Source of the DNA: Pseudolabrys sp.
GTDB taxonomy: Bacteria > Pseudomonadota > Alphaproteobacteria > Rhizobiales > Xanthobacteraceae
Assembly: GCA_017849615.1 (NCBI GenBank)
Contig: JAFIGS010000006.1
Location: 62,001-126,000 of the forward strand
DNA length: 64,000 bases
Reading direction: 5' to 3'
Part shown: positions 53,992 through 62,790 of the stretch, in pieces
Layout: each line of letters begins with the position of its first letter
How positions within the stretch are numbered: position 1 is the stretch's first letter
Program-made: the position numbers and the translations under genes
Notes under the pieces: generated by a model
What the model was told of the DNA's origin: nothing
The model's database searches: none
The model's input: only the letters and a program-made list of their open reading frames with translations

Positions 53992-55731
53992 TCAGTTGCC
54001 GTAGAGATACTCCGGCAACCAGGTCGCAATACCGGGCCAGATGTACAGCACCACCATACACAGGATCACGATGGCCATATAGGGCATCATGCCCGCGAAT
54101 ATCTGGTTGATGGTGATGTGCCTGGGGGCCACGCCCTTCAGGTAGAAGGCCGACATGGCCACCGGCGGCGACAGGAACGCCGCCTGCAGGTTCACGAAGA
54201 CCAGCACTCCCCACAGCACCGGGTCGATGCTGAAATGCTTCAGCAGCGGCAGGAAGATGGGCACGAAGATGATGATGATCTCCGTCCATTCCAGCGGCCA
54301 GCCGAGCAAGAAAATGACCGCCTGCGACAGCAGCATGAACTGCGTCGGCGACATGTCGAGCGACAGCACCCACTGCTCCAGCAACGCCTGCCCGCCGAGA
54401 ATGGCGAAGACGGCCGAGAACAGCGCCGAGCCGACGAACAGCCAGCACACCATCGCGGTGGTCTTGGCCGTCAGGAACACGGCTTCCTTGGTTTTGTCCC
54501 AGGTCAGCGTGCGCGCGTGCATCGCCAGCAGGAAGGCGCCCGCCGAGCCGACCGCGGCGGATTCCGTCGCCGTGGTCAGGCCGAACAGGATGGCGCCCAG
54601 CACCAGGATGATCAGCAGCGCCATCGGCACCACCGACGACGCCAGCATCTTGATCAGCACAAGGCGCTCCGCGGTCATCCGGCCATAGGTGCGCGCCATC
54701 ATGATGACGGCGAGGGCGGCCAGAGCGGCGAAGGTGACGTAGAAGCTGGTGGACGGCCCGGCATCGACAGCCGCCGCCGGCGCGGCGGAGGACGAGCCGA
54801 GCTGCTCGAGCCCTTCGAATTCCTCCTGCGGGCCGCGCTGCGAATGGATGACGACGTACCACCACAGAACGCCGAGAATGCCGGAGGTCAGGAAGAGCGG
54901 CACCAGCGCGATCAGGAAATTCTTGACCACCTCGCGATAGCTGAGCGCGTCCGGCTCGGCGACAGCCGGCGCCTTCGACGGCGAGACCAGCGCCTTGCCG
55001 AGACCGGCGAACATGTTGGTCGTGCCGGTCTTGCGGATATTCTCCATCCAGCCCGGGACCGGAATTCGCGTCATCTCCTTGGGCAGGCCCGGCGCCAGCT
55101 TCGGATTGATGAGCGCACGCCCGATCACATAGAGGATATACATGAAGGCGAGGAACAGCCCCGGAAACATCGCGGCCGCATAGAGCTTGACCACCGACTG
55201 ACCGGCCACAGCCGCATAGACGATGATCATGATCGAAGGCGGAATGAGAATGCCCAGCGTGCCGCCGGCCGTGATCACGCCCGCCGCCAGCTTGACGTCG
55301 TAGCCGGCACGCAGCATCGGCTGGAAGGCGACGACACCCATCAGCACCACCACGGCGCCGACGAGGCCAGTCGCCATGCCCCAGAACGCGCAGACGACGA
55401 GCGTTGCGACGCCAAGAGAGGCCGGGAAGTTGCGGAAGGCGAGTTGCACGGCGTGGAACATCTTGTCCACGAGCGCGCCGCGCTCCATCACGTAACCCAT
55501 CAGCACGAAGAGCGGGATGGCGATGAGCACGTCGTTGGTCATGGCGCCGTAGGTGCGCTGGACCATGAGGTCGAAGACCCGGTTGTCGAACCAGAACTCC
55601 GCCGGGTTGTAGAAGGCGTAGAAGCCGAAGAACACGCCGAGACCCATCAGGGTAAAAGCGGTCGGGAAGCCCATCATGATCGTGATGACGATGAGCCCCA
55701 GCATGAGGAGGCCGAGCGCGGGATCGCTCAT
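53992..55731 (-). CDS. dctM: TRAP transporter large permease (DctM), long form
   Basis: A 579-residue inner-membrane protein of about 12-14 helices. The N-terminal half is standard DctM (LLMLGLIVITIMMGFPTAFT, YVMERGALVDKMFHA, GGTLGILIPPSIMIIVYAAV). Typical DctM has about 430 residues; here 120-150 extra residues lie between roughly 210 and 350, with an amphipathic part (GKALVSPSKAPAVAEPDALS), a membrane pair and a Ser/Ala-rich loop. The second half resumes with ATESAAVGSAGAFLL and ends WLPEYLYGN. It overlaps the dctQ stop by 4 bp. Long forms occur in some TRAP subfamilies. Confidence 0.93.
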   Translation of the reverse strand: MSDPALGLLMLGLIVITIMMGFPTAFTLMGLGVFFGFYAFYNPAEFWFDNRVFDLMVQRTYGAMTNDVLIAIPLFVLMGYVMERGALVDKMFHAVQLAFRNFPASLGVATLVVCAFWGMATGLVGAVVVLMGVVAFQPMLRAGYDVKLAAGVITAGGTLGILIPPSIMIIVYAAVAGQSVVKLYAAAMFPGLFLAFMYILYVIGRALINPKLAPGLPKEMTRIPVPGWMENIRKTGTTNMFAGLGKALVSPSKAPAVAEPDALSYREVVKNFLIALVPLFLTSGILGVLWWYVVIHSQRGPQEEFEGLEQLGSSSAAPAAAVDAGPSTSFYVTFAALAALAVIMMARTYGRMTAERLVLIKMLASSVVPMALLIILVLGAILFGLTTATESAAVGSAGAFLLAMHARTLTWDKTKEAVFLTAKTTAMVCWLFVGSALFSAVFAILGGQALLEQWVLSLDMSPTQFMLLSQAVIFLLGWPLEWTEIIIIFVPIFLPLLKHFSIDPVLWGVLVFVNLQAAFLSPPVAMSAFYLKGVAPRHITINQIFAGMMPYMAIVILCMVVLYIWPGIATWLPEYLYGN

Positions 55732-56393
55732 GTGAGGTCTCCGGTCATGCCGCGCTGGCGCGCAGCCTCGTCGATCTTGTGGGCGCCGCCGATGGCGCGC
55801 TGGCGCGTTTCCTCGTCCACGAACTCGCTGTTGGCGAGCTGCGTGCCGATGACATCCATTTCCGCAACGTCCTTGAGGCGGCTCGGCCATTCGCCGGTGC
55901 GCAGGCAGATGATGCAGCGCGCGATCTCGGCGAAGCCCTGCGTGATGATCAGCGCGCCGGCGATGGGAATGACGGTCTTGAAGGGATAGATCGGCGGCCC
56001 TTCCGCCATGATGCTGGAGTGTTCGCCGATGCGCCATGAAATGGCGGCGAAACGATAGCCGGCATAAAGCAGCGCCGCGATGCCGGGCAGGAAAAACAGG
56101 AAGTACAGCACCAGATCGAGCGCGGCCTGCGTTCTCGGCCGCATCGAGCCGTACAGGAAGTCGCCGCGCACATGCGCGTTCTGCGCCAGCGCATAGGCGC
56201 CAGCCACCATGAACAACGTGCCGTACAGCATGTTGTTGAAATCGAAAATCCACGCGGTCGGCGCGTTGAAGACGTAACGCTTGAAGACCTCGAGACAGAC
56301 GACGGCCGCCAGCAGGATGACGAGCCAGGCAACTGCCTTGCCCGCCCATGTGCTGATCGCGTCGATGCCGTGCAATACGCGCTGCGCGTTCAT
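55728..56393 (-). CDS. dctQ: TRAP transporter small permease (DctQ)
   Basis: A 221-residue membrane protein with four helices (AVAWLVILLAAVVCLEVFKR, DFNNMLYGTLFMVAGAYALA, LDLVLYFLFFLPGIAALLYA and TVIPIAGALIITQGFAEIAR). The motif VFKRYVFNAPTAWIFD and the NAHVRGDFLYG phrase are the DctQ signature. The C-terminal 45 residues are a soluble extension not usual in DctQ. It lies between dctP (84 bp upstream) and dctM (4-bp overlap). Confidence 0.92.
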   Translation of the reverse strand: MNAQRVLHGIDAISTWAGKAVAWLVILLAAVVCLEVFKRYVFNAPTAWIFDFNNMLYGTLFMVAGAYALAQNAHVRGDFLYGSMRPRTQAALDLVLYFLFFLPGIAALLYAGYRFAAISWRIGEHSSIMAEGPPIYPFKTVIPIAGALIITQGFAEIARCIICLRTGEWPSRLKDVAEMDVIGTQLANSEFVDEETRQRAIGGAHKIDEAARQRGMTGDLT

Positions 56394-56477
56394 TGATGCC
56401 CAGGGATCATGAGGAATATTGATAACAAAGCACCACCCGGGTGTTGGCCCGAATGGTGCTCTGTTGACTATGTGAAG

Positions 56478-57617
56478 CTAGAGCTTCTTGGCGCCGGCGT
56501 TCTGACCGAAGTAGTGGTCGAAGGCCATGCGGCGATTGACGACCGTGTCCTGCTCCCAGCGCGTGGCGCGCTCGGCGAAGGCGATCTGCGACTGGATGAT
56601 CTCCTTGAAGACCGGGCTCTCGCCTGCCCGCTTCTTGACCACCTCGTCGTAGACCTCGAGTTGCCGCTTGAGGACCGCGTCCGGAGTCTTGAAGAAGCGG
56701 ACCTTGTCCTTCTCCTGCATCTCCACATAATCCTTGGAGTAGCGGTCGATCGCCTTCCAGGACATGTCCTGGCTGGCCGCTTCCACCGCATTGGCGATGA
56801 TGGCGCGCATCTTCTCGGGCAGGCCGTCATACTTGCCCTTGTTGAACAGGATTTCGAACTGTTCGGCGTTCTGGTGATAGCTCTGCAGCATGCAGATCTT
56901 CGACACATCGGCGAAGCCGAGCACGCGATCCGACGAGGCGTTGTTGAACTCGGCCGCATCGAGCAGGCCGCGATCCATCGCCGCGACGATTTCGCCGCCA
57001 GGCAATGCGTTCACCGCCGCACCCAGCGCCGTGAACACGTCAATCGAGATGCCGACCGTGCGGAACTTCACGCCCTTGAGATCGTCCGGCTTGGTGATCG
57101 GCTTCTTGAACCAGCCGAGCGGTTGGGTCGGCATCGGGCCGTACAGGAACGAACGGACATTGGCGCCGACGGACGTATACAGCTTGTCGAGCAATTCCTT
57201 GCCGCCGCCGTATTTGTGCCAGGCCAGCAGCATGTTGGCGTCCATGGCGAAGCCCGGACCCGAGCCCCACAGCGCCAGCGCCGGGGCCTTGCCGTAGTGA
57301 TAGACGGCCACGCCATGGCCGCCGTCGAGCGTGCCCGACGAAACCGCGTCGAGAAGCTGGAAGGCCGGCACCACCGCGCCCGCCGGCAGCACTTCGATCT
57401 TCAGGTCGCCACCGGTCATGTCGTTGACCTTCTTGGCGAAGTCCTGCGCGTATTCGTGGAAGATATCCTTCGATGGCCAGGTGCTTTGCCAGCGCATGCT
57501 GACGGCGCCCTGGGCCTTGACGACGGATGGCGCAGCGACTGCCGCTACGCCAGCAACCGCGGCGCCACCGAGAAACCGGCGACGAGTCGCGGATGTAGAC
57601 TGACTGGATTGAGCCAT
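56478..57617 (-). CDS. dctP: TRAP transporter solute-binding protein (DctP), Tat-exported
   Basis: A 379-residue periplasmic ligand-binding protein. The Tat signal is TRRRFLGGAAVAGVAAVA. The mature part has MRWQSTWPSKDIFHEYAQDF, VNDMTGGDLKIEVLPAGAVV, and the ligand-site phrase LKGVKFRTVGISIDVFTALG near 185, with PGGEIVAAMDRGLLDAAEFN near 212. The arginine of KFRTVG is expected to bind a carboxylate, typical of the family, so an organic acid or acidic amide is the likely ligand. Relatives in Tat-signal DctP groups bind mannitol- or chloroaromatic-type compounds. It is the first gene of the operon. Confidence 0.93.
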   Translation of the reverse strand: MAQSSQSTSATRRRFLGGAAVAGVAAVAAPSVVKAQGAVSMRWQSTWPSKDIFHEYAQDFAKKVNDMTGGDLKIEVLPAGAVVPAFQLLDAVSSGTLDGGHGVAVYHYGKAPALALWGSGPGFAMDANMLLAWHKYGGGKELLDKLYTSVGANVRSFLYGPMPTQPLGWFKKPITKPDDLKGVKFRTVGISIDVFTALGAAVNALPGGEIVAAMDRGLLDAAEFNNASSDRVLGFADVSKICMLQSYHQNAEQFEILFNKGKYDGLPEKMRAIIANAVEAASQDMSWKAIDRYSKDYVEMQEKDKVRFFKTPDAVLKRQLEVYDEVVKKRAGESPVFKEIIQSQIAFAERATRWEQDTVVNRRMAFDHYFGQNAGAKKL

Positions 57618-57894
57618 TCTGAAACCCTCCCTTGGAGTTGCGTTTCCGTAGTTTTCTTTTTTATTTCAGTAGTATCGTGTCGGGTCTTATCCCTTAGTCT
57701 CGATAAGCATCATCAAGACCAGGTACCTCTTGGACTTTATCGTAAGGGTGACGGCCCGCGGACGCAATATTGGGCAGACATGGGATTACCCGCCAAGAGC
57801 CGCTTTTCCCTAATCCACATCGGGCGGAGTAATATGTCGCATGTGCGAAAAGCTTCGCGCAGCGCCCGCCCCTGTCCGCCATAGGAGCCCTCCC

Positions 57895-59634
57895 TTGAGA
57901 GGAATCGCCGCAACGCTCGCCACCGTGTGGCGGATCGCCAGCCCGTATTTCAGCTCGGAAGAGCGCTGGTTCGCGCGCCTGCTCCTTGGCGCCATCATTG
58001 CCATCGAGCTTGGGATCGTGGCGATCACCGTGCTGATCAATCAGTGGAACGCCCGTTTTTATAATGCGCTGCAGGACAGGAACTGGGACAGCTTTGTCTA
58101 CGAGCTCGGCTATTTCTGCGTGCTGGCCGCCATCTTCATCGTCGCCGCGGTCTATCAACTCTATCTGAACCAGTGGCTGCAGATCCGGTGGCGGCGCTGG
58201 ATGACACGGGCCTATCTCGAGCGCTGGCTGGAGGGTTCCAACCACTACCGCATGCAATTGCTCGGCGATGCGGCCGACAACCCCGACCAGCGCATTGCCG
58301 AAGACATCCGGATGTTCATCGAGGGGGGCATCCTGCCGCTCGGGCTCGGCCTGCTGAACTCGATCGTCAGCCTCGCCTCGTTCAGCGTCATTCTGTGGAC
58401 TTTGTCGGCGGCGGCGCCGCTGCACCTGTTCGGGGACGCCTGGAACATCCCGGGCTATCTGTTCTGGGCGGCGCTGATCTATGCCGTCATCGGCACGGCG
58501 CTGACGCACTGGATCGGCCGGCCGCTGGTGGCGCTCAATTACCAGCAGCAGCGCTACGAGGCCGATTTCCGCTTCAATCTCGTGCGCGTGCGCGAGAACG
58601 CCGAGCAGGTCGCCCTGCTCGAAGGCGAAAAAGCCGAGCGCGACCAGTTGGCCGGCCGTTTCGCACGACTCGCCGACAACTGGATGGCGATCATGTCGCG
58701 CACCAAGCGGCTGACCTTCCTGACCGCCGGCTACGGCCAGGTCGCCACCGTGTTTCCGTTCATCGTCACCAGCCCGGCCTATTTCGCCGGCGCGGTGCAA
58801 CTGGGCGGCTTGATGCAGACAGCGTCCGCCTTCGGCAGCGTTCAGGGCGCGTTATCGTTCTTCGTCGATGCCTATCGGCGGCTCGCCGAATGGAATGCGG
58901 TGATCGAGCGCCTCGACGGTTTCGACCGCTCGATCCTCACCGCACGGCAAGTTGCCGTATCGCCGCCGGTCATTGCCGTCGAGCCGGGCGAGCGCGCAGC
59001 CGTGGAAATCAAGGATTTGGCGGTGAAGCTCCCGAACGGCGCGCCGCTGGTGAACGCGAGTGATGTCACCATCGCCGCCGGCGACAGAGTGCTGGTCACT
59101 GGACCGTCCGGCTCTGGAAAATCGACTTTGTTCCGGGCCCTGGCCGGCATCTGGCCGTTCGGCTCCGGCGTGATCCGCGTGCCGAAGGGCGCCAAATTAA
59201 TGATCCTGCCGCAGCGGCCTTACTTTCCGATTGCGTCCCTGACCGACGCGGTCGCCTATCCGGCCGAGCCCGGCACTTACCATGCCGCCGATATCGCCGA
59301 ACTCATCGCCGCGGCAGGACTGCCCGCGCTGACGCGGCGGCTGGAGGAGGAAGCCCATTGGAATCGCATGCTGTCGCTGGGCGAACAGCAGCGGCTTGGG
59401 ATTGCGCGGGCGTTGCTGCTCAAGCCGGATTACCTGTTCCTCGATGAAGCCACCGCGTCGCTCGACGAGGCCGCGGAAGCGGCAGTCTATCGGCTGCTGG
59501 CGGAGCGGCTGCCCGACACGACGATCGTCTCGATCGGTCACCGCTCGACGCTGACGGCCTTCCACAGCCGCCGCCTGGCCGTCGAACGCGAGACCGGCGG
59601 CGCCCGCTTGAGCGAGCAGATGGGCGCGAGCTGA
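57895..59634 (+). CDS. SbmA/BacA-type ABC transporter with fused ATPase (YddA/BclA-like)
   Basis: A 579-residue protein with an SbmA/BacA-like membrane domain (about 1-330; helices around LLLGAIIAIELGIVAITVLI and ELGYFCVLAAIFIVAAVYQL) and a C-terminal ATPase. Family phrases are NQWNARFYNALQDRNWDSFV, and LYLNQWLQIRWRRWMTRAYL. The ATPase has Walker A GPSGSGKSTLFRALAG, signature MLSLGEQQRLGIARAL, and Walker B YLFLDEATASLDE. BclA of Bradyrhizobium has this layout and imports plant antimicrobial peptides, but YddA-like and vitamin B12-type relatives exist. I chose TTG 57895 with GGAG upstream; ATG 57841 is possible. It is divergent from the TRAP operon. Confidence 0.88.
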   Translation: MRGIAATLATVWRIASPYFSSEERWFARLLLGAIIAIELGIVAITVLINQWNARFYNALQDRNWDSFVYELGYFCVLAAIFIVAAVYQLYLNQWLQIRWRRWMTRAYLERWLEGSNHYRMQLLGDAADNPDQRIAEDIRMFIEGGILPLGLGLLNSIVSLASFSVILWTLSAAAPLHLFGDAWNIPGYLFWAALIYAVIGTALTHWIGRPLVALNYQQQRYEADFRFNLVRVRENAEQVALLEGEKAERDQLAGRFARLADNWMAIMSRTKRLTFLTAGYGQVATVFPFIVTSPAYFAGAVQLGGLMQTASAFGSVQGALSFFVDAYRRLAEWNAVIERLDGFDRSILTARQVAVSPPVIAVEPGERAAVEIKDLAVKLPNGAPLVNASDVTIAAGDRVLVTGPSGSGKSTLFRALAGIWPFGSGVIRVPKGAKLMILPQRPYFPIASLTDAVAYPAEPGTYHAADIAELIAAAGLPALTRRLEEEAHWNRMLSLGEQQRLGIARALLLKPDYLFLDEATASLDEAAEAAVYRLLAERLPDTTIVSIGHRSTLTAFHSRRLAVERETGGARLSEQMGAS

Positions 59635-59662
59635 TGGGGCCGGCTTCATCCGGCCAATAAAA

Positions 59663-59690
59663 AAGCGGCGGTCCTTTCGGACCGCCGCTT
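59663..59690 (-). terminator. Terminator of the porin gene
   Basis: Arms AAGCGGCGGTCC and GGACCGCCGCTT pair over 12 bp with loop TTTC. On the minus strand the stem is followed by a T-run (59657-59664 as A on the plus strand). It terminates the porin; the plus-strand ABC gene ends 29 bp before it and could also use it. Confidence 0.9.
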
Positions 59691-59722
59691 CGTCAAGACC
59701 GATAAGGCCGGTCGGTTTCGGC

Positions 59723-60622
59723 TTACTTGAGCGCCGAGAGCGAGGTGTCGAACTTGAGCGACACAATGAAGGTGTCGTTGCACCAGTTGCTGGACGAATT
59801 GCCCGGGGCCACCAGCAGGAAGGCATTGCACTTCTGCTTGCTCTGGTCCGTGCCATGGTAGCGTAGATCGAGGGTCAGCGCCTTGTAAGTGAAGGCAAGA
59901 CCGGCGTTCCAGTAGCTGTAGCTCGGGTTGATGAAACCGGCCGCCACGAAGCCGGTGTCCTTGATCCACCAGTGGCCGAGTTCGCCGCTGACATACGAGC
60001 CGATGCCGTTGAAGGACCACGGGGTGACCCACTTGCCGGTCAACGAGCCGTAGGTCGCGCCGGCCTTCTGGCCGCCGGTCGCGGCGAAGGACTTGCTGTA
60101 GTGCAGCAGGTCGGGCGTGTAGAAGACGTTGGCGCCAATCGACAGGTCCGGTGTGATCGCATAGCTGAACTTGCCGTAGAATTCGTAGAAGTCACTGTCG
60201 TCGGTCGCGCCGTTGAAGGTTTCCTTCGGGTAATAGTAGTAGATGAACCCGAGATCGACCGAGAGAGCGCCGAAGGTGTTCCGCCAGCCACCGTACAAAT
60301 CGACTTCCGCCGACGGGTTGGTGAAGCCGTAGGCCGCGGTGCTCGGCCAGTCGATACCCAGGGCGCCGATGCCGACGTAGAGCACGCCGAAGCTGGTGGT
60401 GAGCTGCGGCTCGAAGTAGGCGCCGCCCGAGAAGCCGCGGTTCGACTGCGAGATACCGCGGAAATTATAGTCGCTCATCACAACGCCGCCGAAGGCGATA
60501 TCGAAGATGCTCGGCGCCGGAGCCGCGGCAACCTTCGCGGCCTTGACCGGCATATCCGCGGCAAACGCGGGCGCGGCGGATAAAGCAACCGCGGCGACTG
60601 CTGACAAAACAAATTTCTTCAT
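59723..60622 (-). CDS. TorF-family putative porin
   Basis: A 299-residue outer-membrane protein. After a signal peptide (KKFVLSAVAAVALSAAPAFA), the mature part begins ADMPVKAAKVAAAPAPS and goes into strands such as GGVVMSDYNFRGISQSNRGF and GGAYFEPQLTTSFGVLYVGI. The phrases PSAEVDLYGGWR and YYYYPKETFNG match the TorF (Gcw_chp) family. Two cysteines (KCNAF and NWCNDT) lie near the end, and the last residues are KFDTSLSALK. It would let small solutes across the outer membrane. Its long leader folds strongly. Confidence 0.92.
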   Translation of the reverse strand: MKKFVLSAVAAVALSAAPAFAADMPVKAAKVAAAPAPSIFDIAFGGVVMSDYNFRGISQSNRGFSGGAYFEPQLTTSFGVLYVGIGALGIDWPSTAAYGFTNPSAEVDLYGGWRNTFGALSVDLGFIYYYYPKETFNGATDDSDFYEFYGKFSYAITPDLSIGANVFYTPDLLHYSKSFAATGGQKAGATYGSLTGKWVTPWSFNGIGSYVSGELGHWWIKDTGFVAAGFINPSYSYWNAGLAFTYKALTLDLRYHGTDQSKQKCNAFLLVAPGNSSSNWCNDTFIVSLKFDTSLSALK

Positions 60623-60644
60623 AGACCTGCCCCTTCACTTTCCT

Positions 60645-60736
60645 ATCGGCTTTTGCCGATGCACCCGCCCGTCCCAGTTGCGTAAGTCCCCTCGCGAAAA
60701 AACTCGGCAAGGCTGAACGTCCCTTACGCAACAGGG
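60645..60736 (-). promoter_or_regulatory. Structured leader of the porin gene
   Basis: Two inverted repeats lie upstream of the porin start. ATCGGC (60645-60650) pairs with GCCGAT (60655-60660) around TTTT. GTTGCGTAAG (60677-60686) pairs with CTTACGCAAC (60723-60732) over 36 bp, extended by CCC/GGG outside. Both would fold in the mRNA. From 60737 to 61009 I see no gene; AT-richer promoter-like sequence lies at 60810-60850. Confidence 0.6.
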
Positions 60737-61009
60737 CGTGCATTACCGACATTTTTCGTCCGGCGACATGCAGATCGGCAAGGTGAAAAGGACAGCAACT
60801 GCTGCCTAATTAGGCGTTTGACGCTTCTTTCAAAAGTTTTAAAGGCGGTGTTGCGGGGATGTCACAATACAAATAACCAGCTTGGCACTGCGTTTTAGCT
60901 TCGTCTGCCGGATGTTTAATAATGCATTGACCGAAGCCAAAGGGCCGGCGCGCCAAGCAGATTGATACCGCTCTCAGCCTTGCCCGGCATAAATGCCGCA
61001 TAACGAAAC

Positions 61010-61033
61010 GGCCCGCCTTGGCAGGCGGGCCGG
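61010..61033 (-). terminator. Terminator-like hairpin after the ketopantoate-reductase-like gene
   Basis: Arms CGGCCCGCCT (61010-61019) and AGGCGGGCCG (61024-61033) pair over ten bp with loop TGGC. On the minus strand it is followed by TTTCGTT, a weak T-run. It lies 77 bp behind the stop of the gene at 61111. Confidence 0.7.
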
Positions 61034-61110
61034 AGTCGAGTGCGTAGTTCGGACGAGATAACCGAGCGTCGGCCGGTGATTCGCGCCGGCCGGCAAGGTC
61101 CGTCGCGGTA

Positions 61111-62178
61111 TCAGACAGCCGCTTTCTTGCGGTTGGCGGCCAGTCTTTCGTCCACCAGTGCAACCTGGGCGTCGATGGCCGGATGGCTCAGGCCCTTCTG
61201 TTTGGCGATGAGCTGCACCAGCTTGTCGGCGCGTTCGATGCTGGGGGCGCCATTATTGAGGGCGCGGGCGGCCGAGGCCGGACGCGACAGCGACTGCGCC
61301 GCAGCGGCGTACTTCTCGAACGGCACGAGGTCGCTCGGCGAGGCGCCGAGCTTGACGCAAAGGTCGAAGACGAAGTTGTACACCGATTTCGATTCCTCGA
61401 TGTCGGTCCACACCGCTTCCTGCGCCGTCCGCATGCCGTCCTTGGTGATACAGCGGTAGTTGCCGGCCAGCAGCATCGCCCACTTCGCGAGCGGCACCCA
61501 GATCGAGTCGTAGGCCTTCAGCTTCACCGGCAATTCGATCTTGCCTTCCGGCGCGTCGAAGCGGGCGGCGTCGACGTCCTTCTCGAGGTTGCGGATGATC
61601 TGCGTATCCTTGTCGTCCTCGAAACGCGCGCATTTGAAGTTGGTCGGCAGCGTGACCAGGAGCTCGTTGGCCTTGCCGTCCGGCGGACGGATCGCCTGAG
61701 GGTCGGGGCTGTTGAGCGTGATCTTCTTCGGATCGACCGAATCCCAGACGCGCGGATCGGTATAGGCCGCTTCCAGCGCCGCATAATCGAGGCCGGGGAT
61801 GCGCTTGATATAGGGCAGCGGCGGCATGTTCATGATCGACATGCACGGCACACGCGACTTGCCCACCGCGTCGAGCAACTGGCGCACGCCGTCGGAGCGA
61901 TACTGCGGCTCCTGCATGCACAGCCCGACCAGATCGTATTTGGAAGGATCGACGCCGGCCGCACCGCCCGCCGTCACCTTGCCCGGCAGTTTGCGCGATT
62001 CGAGCAGCACCGGATCCTTGCGGCCGCGCACGGGCAGCGTCACCCTGAAGCCTTCGGCGTTGATCAGGTCGGCTTCCGCCGGCAGACAGACCAGATGGAT
62101 GGAATGTCCGCCGAACAGCAGCTTGGAGGCCAGCAACGACCCGTAGGACGCGCCCATGAGAAGAATGTTGTATGGCAT
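61111..62178 (-). CDS. Ketopantoate reductase (ApbA/PanE)-like protein
   Basis: A 355-residue protein with an N-terminal Rossmann fold (MPYNILLMGASYGSLLASKL) as in 2-dehydropantoate reductases. The middle carries the phrase GLCMQEPQYRSDGVRQLLDA and CMSIMNMPPLPYIKRIPGLD; the C-terminal helical domain has WVPLAKWAMLLAGNYRCITK. The catalytic lysine of PanE may be the one in LKAYDSIWVPLAKW but this is not certain. The family includes many NADPH-linked reductases of other hydroxy-keto acids, and this one differs enough that pantoate synthesis is not assured. The gene stands alone with its own terminator. Confidence 0.8.
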   Translation of the reverse strand: MPYNILLMGASYGSLLASKLLFGGHSIHLVCLPAEADLINAEGFRVTLPVRGRKDPVLLESRKLPGKVTAGGAAGVDPSKYDLVGLCMQEPQYRSDGVRQLLDAVGKSRVPCMSIMNMPPLPYIKRIPGLDYAALEAAYTDPRVWDSVDPKKITLNSPDPQAIRPPDGKANELLVTLPTNFKCARFEDDKDTQIIRNLEKDVDAARFDAPEGKIELPVKLKAYDSIWVPLAKWAMLLAGNYRCITKDGMRTAQEAVWTDIEESKSVYNFVFDLCVKLGASPSDLVPFEKYAAAAQSLSRPASAARALNNGAPSIERADKLVQLIAKQKGLSHPAIDAQVALVDERLAANRKKAAV

Positions 62179-62274
62179 GGTTGAAGGCTCCCTCGCTCGT
62201 TTTTAGCGGCTTTTGTGAATGTGCCTCCGTCCGGACCTGAAGCGGCGGCTCGGCGAGGCCAATGAACGGGAATG

Positions 62275-62702
62275 CTAGGCGTCCCGGCGCGGCGATGCAA
62301 TCGCCGGAGGCAGGCCTGGCTCATCCTGCTGTAGCCGGAATACGGCGATGCTGTCGAGGTGGCCGATGCGGTGTTCCGGCGGCACATGCCGCACGCTCAT
62401 CGGGTCGGCGCGGCCTTCGAGCAGCGCGCGATAGTTCCTCATCCAGTACGTCGTTTCCGGATGAGGATCGGCGTGCCCGCCGCTGCGTTCGCTCTACGGC
62501 TCGCAAAGGATAGCCAGCGCCAGGTGACGCGGACGATCTCGTCGAGGCTGGCGGCGATCGCTTCCGGCCCGACACAAACCAGCGTGACGCTGGTCAGCGC
62601 GATATCGACGCTGTTATCCGCGAAGGACAAAGGCGTCGGCTGACGCAAGCGCAAGCTCGGCGGCGGGCCGAGGACGCGCTTGATGACCGCTTTGAGGGAC
62701 AT
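62275..62702 (-). pseudogene. Decayed SAM-dependent methyltransferase
   Basis: The minus strand from 62702 starts MSLKAVIKRVLGPPPS and then jumps to LSFADNSVDIALTSVTLVCV, the motif IV part of a class I methyltransferase; about 80-100 residues with the SAM-binding GxGxG are missing. Near 62495 the frame breaks: the sequence after RWLSFAS continues properly only in another frame, as RSGGHADPHPETTYWM, ending at a TAG at 62275. Thus both an internal deletion and a frameshift are seen. The product, if any, would be about 87 residues long and inactive. Confidence 0.75.
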
Positions 62703-62790
62703 GGGCCGCCCCGGGCAAACGCCTGCACAAACGGAACGGGCGGCTGCGCGCACAGGTCGCTCAGCCGCCCGGATCGAAAAGCCGTGCTTC

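Noticed and set aside
53719-55989. A 756-codon open frame on the plus strand antisense to the amidase and dctM genes
   Set aside because: Composition is Arg/His/Asp-rich without family features; it mirrors the codons of the real genes.
60881-60898. A sigma-54-like box, TTGGCAC followed by TTTTAGC, upstream of the porin
   Set aside because: The GG to GC distance is 12 bases instead of the required 10, and it points away from the porin gene.
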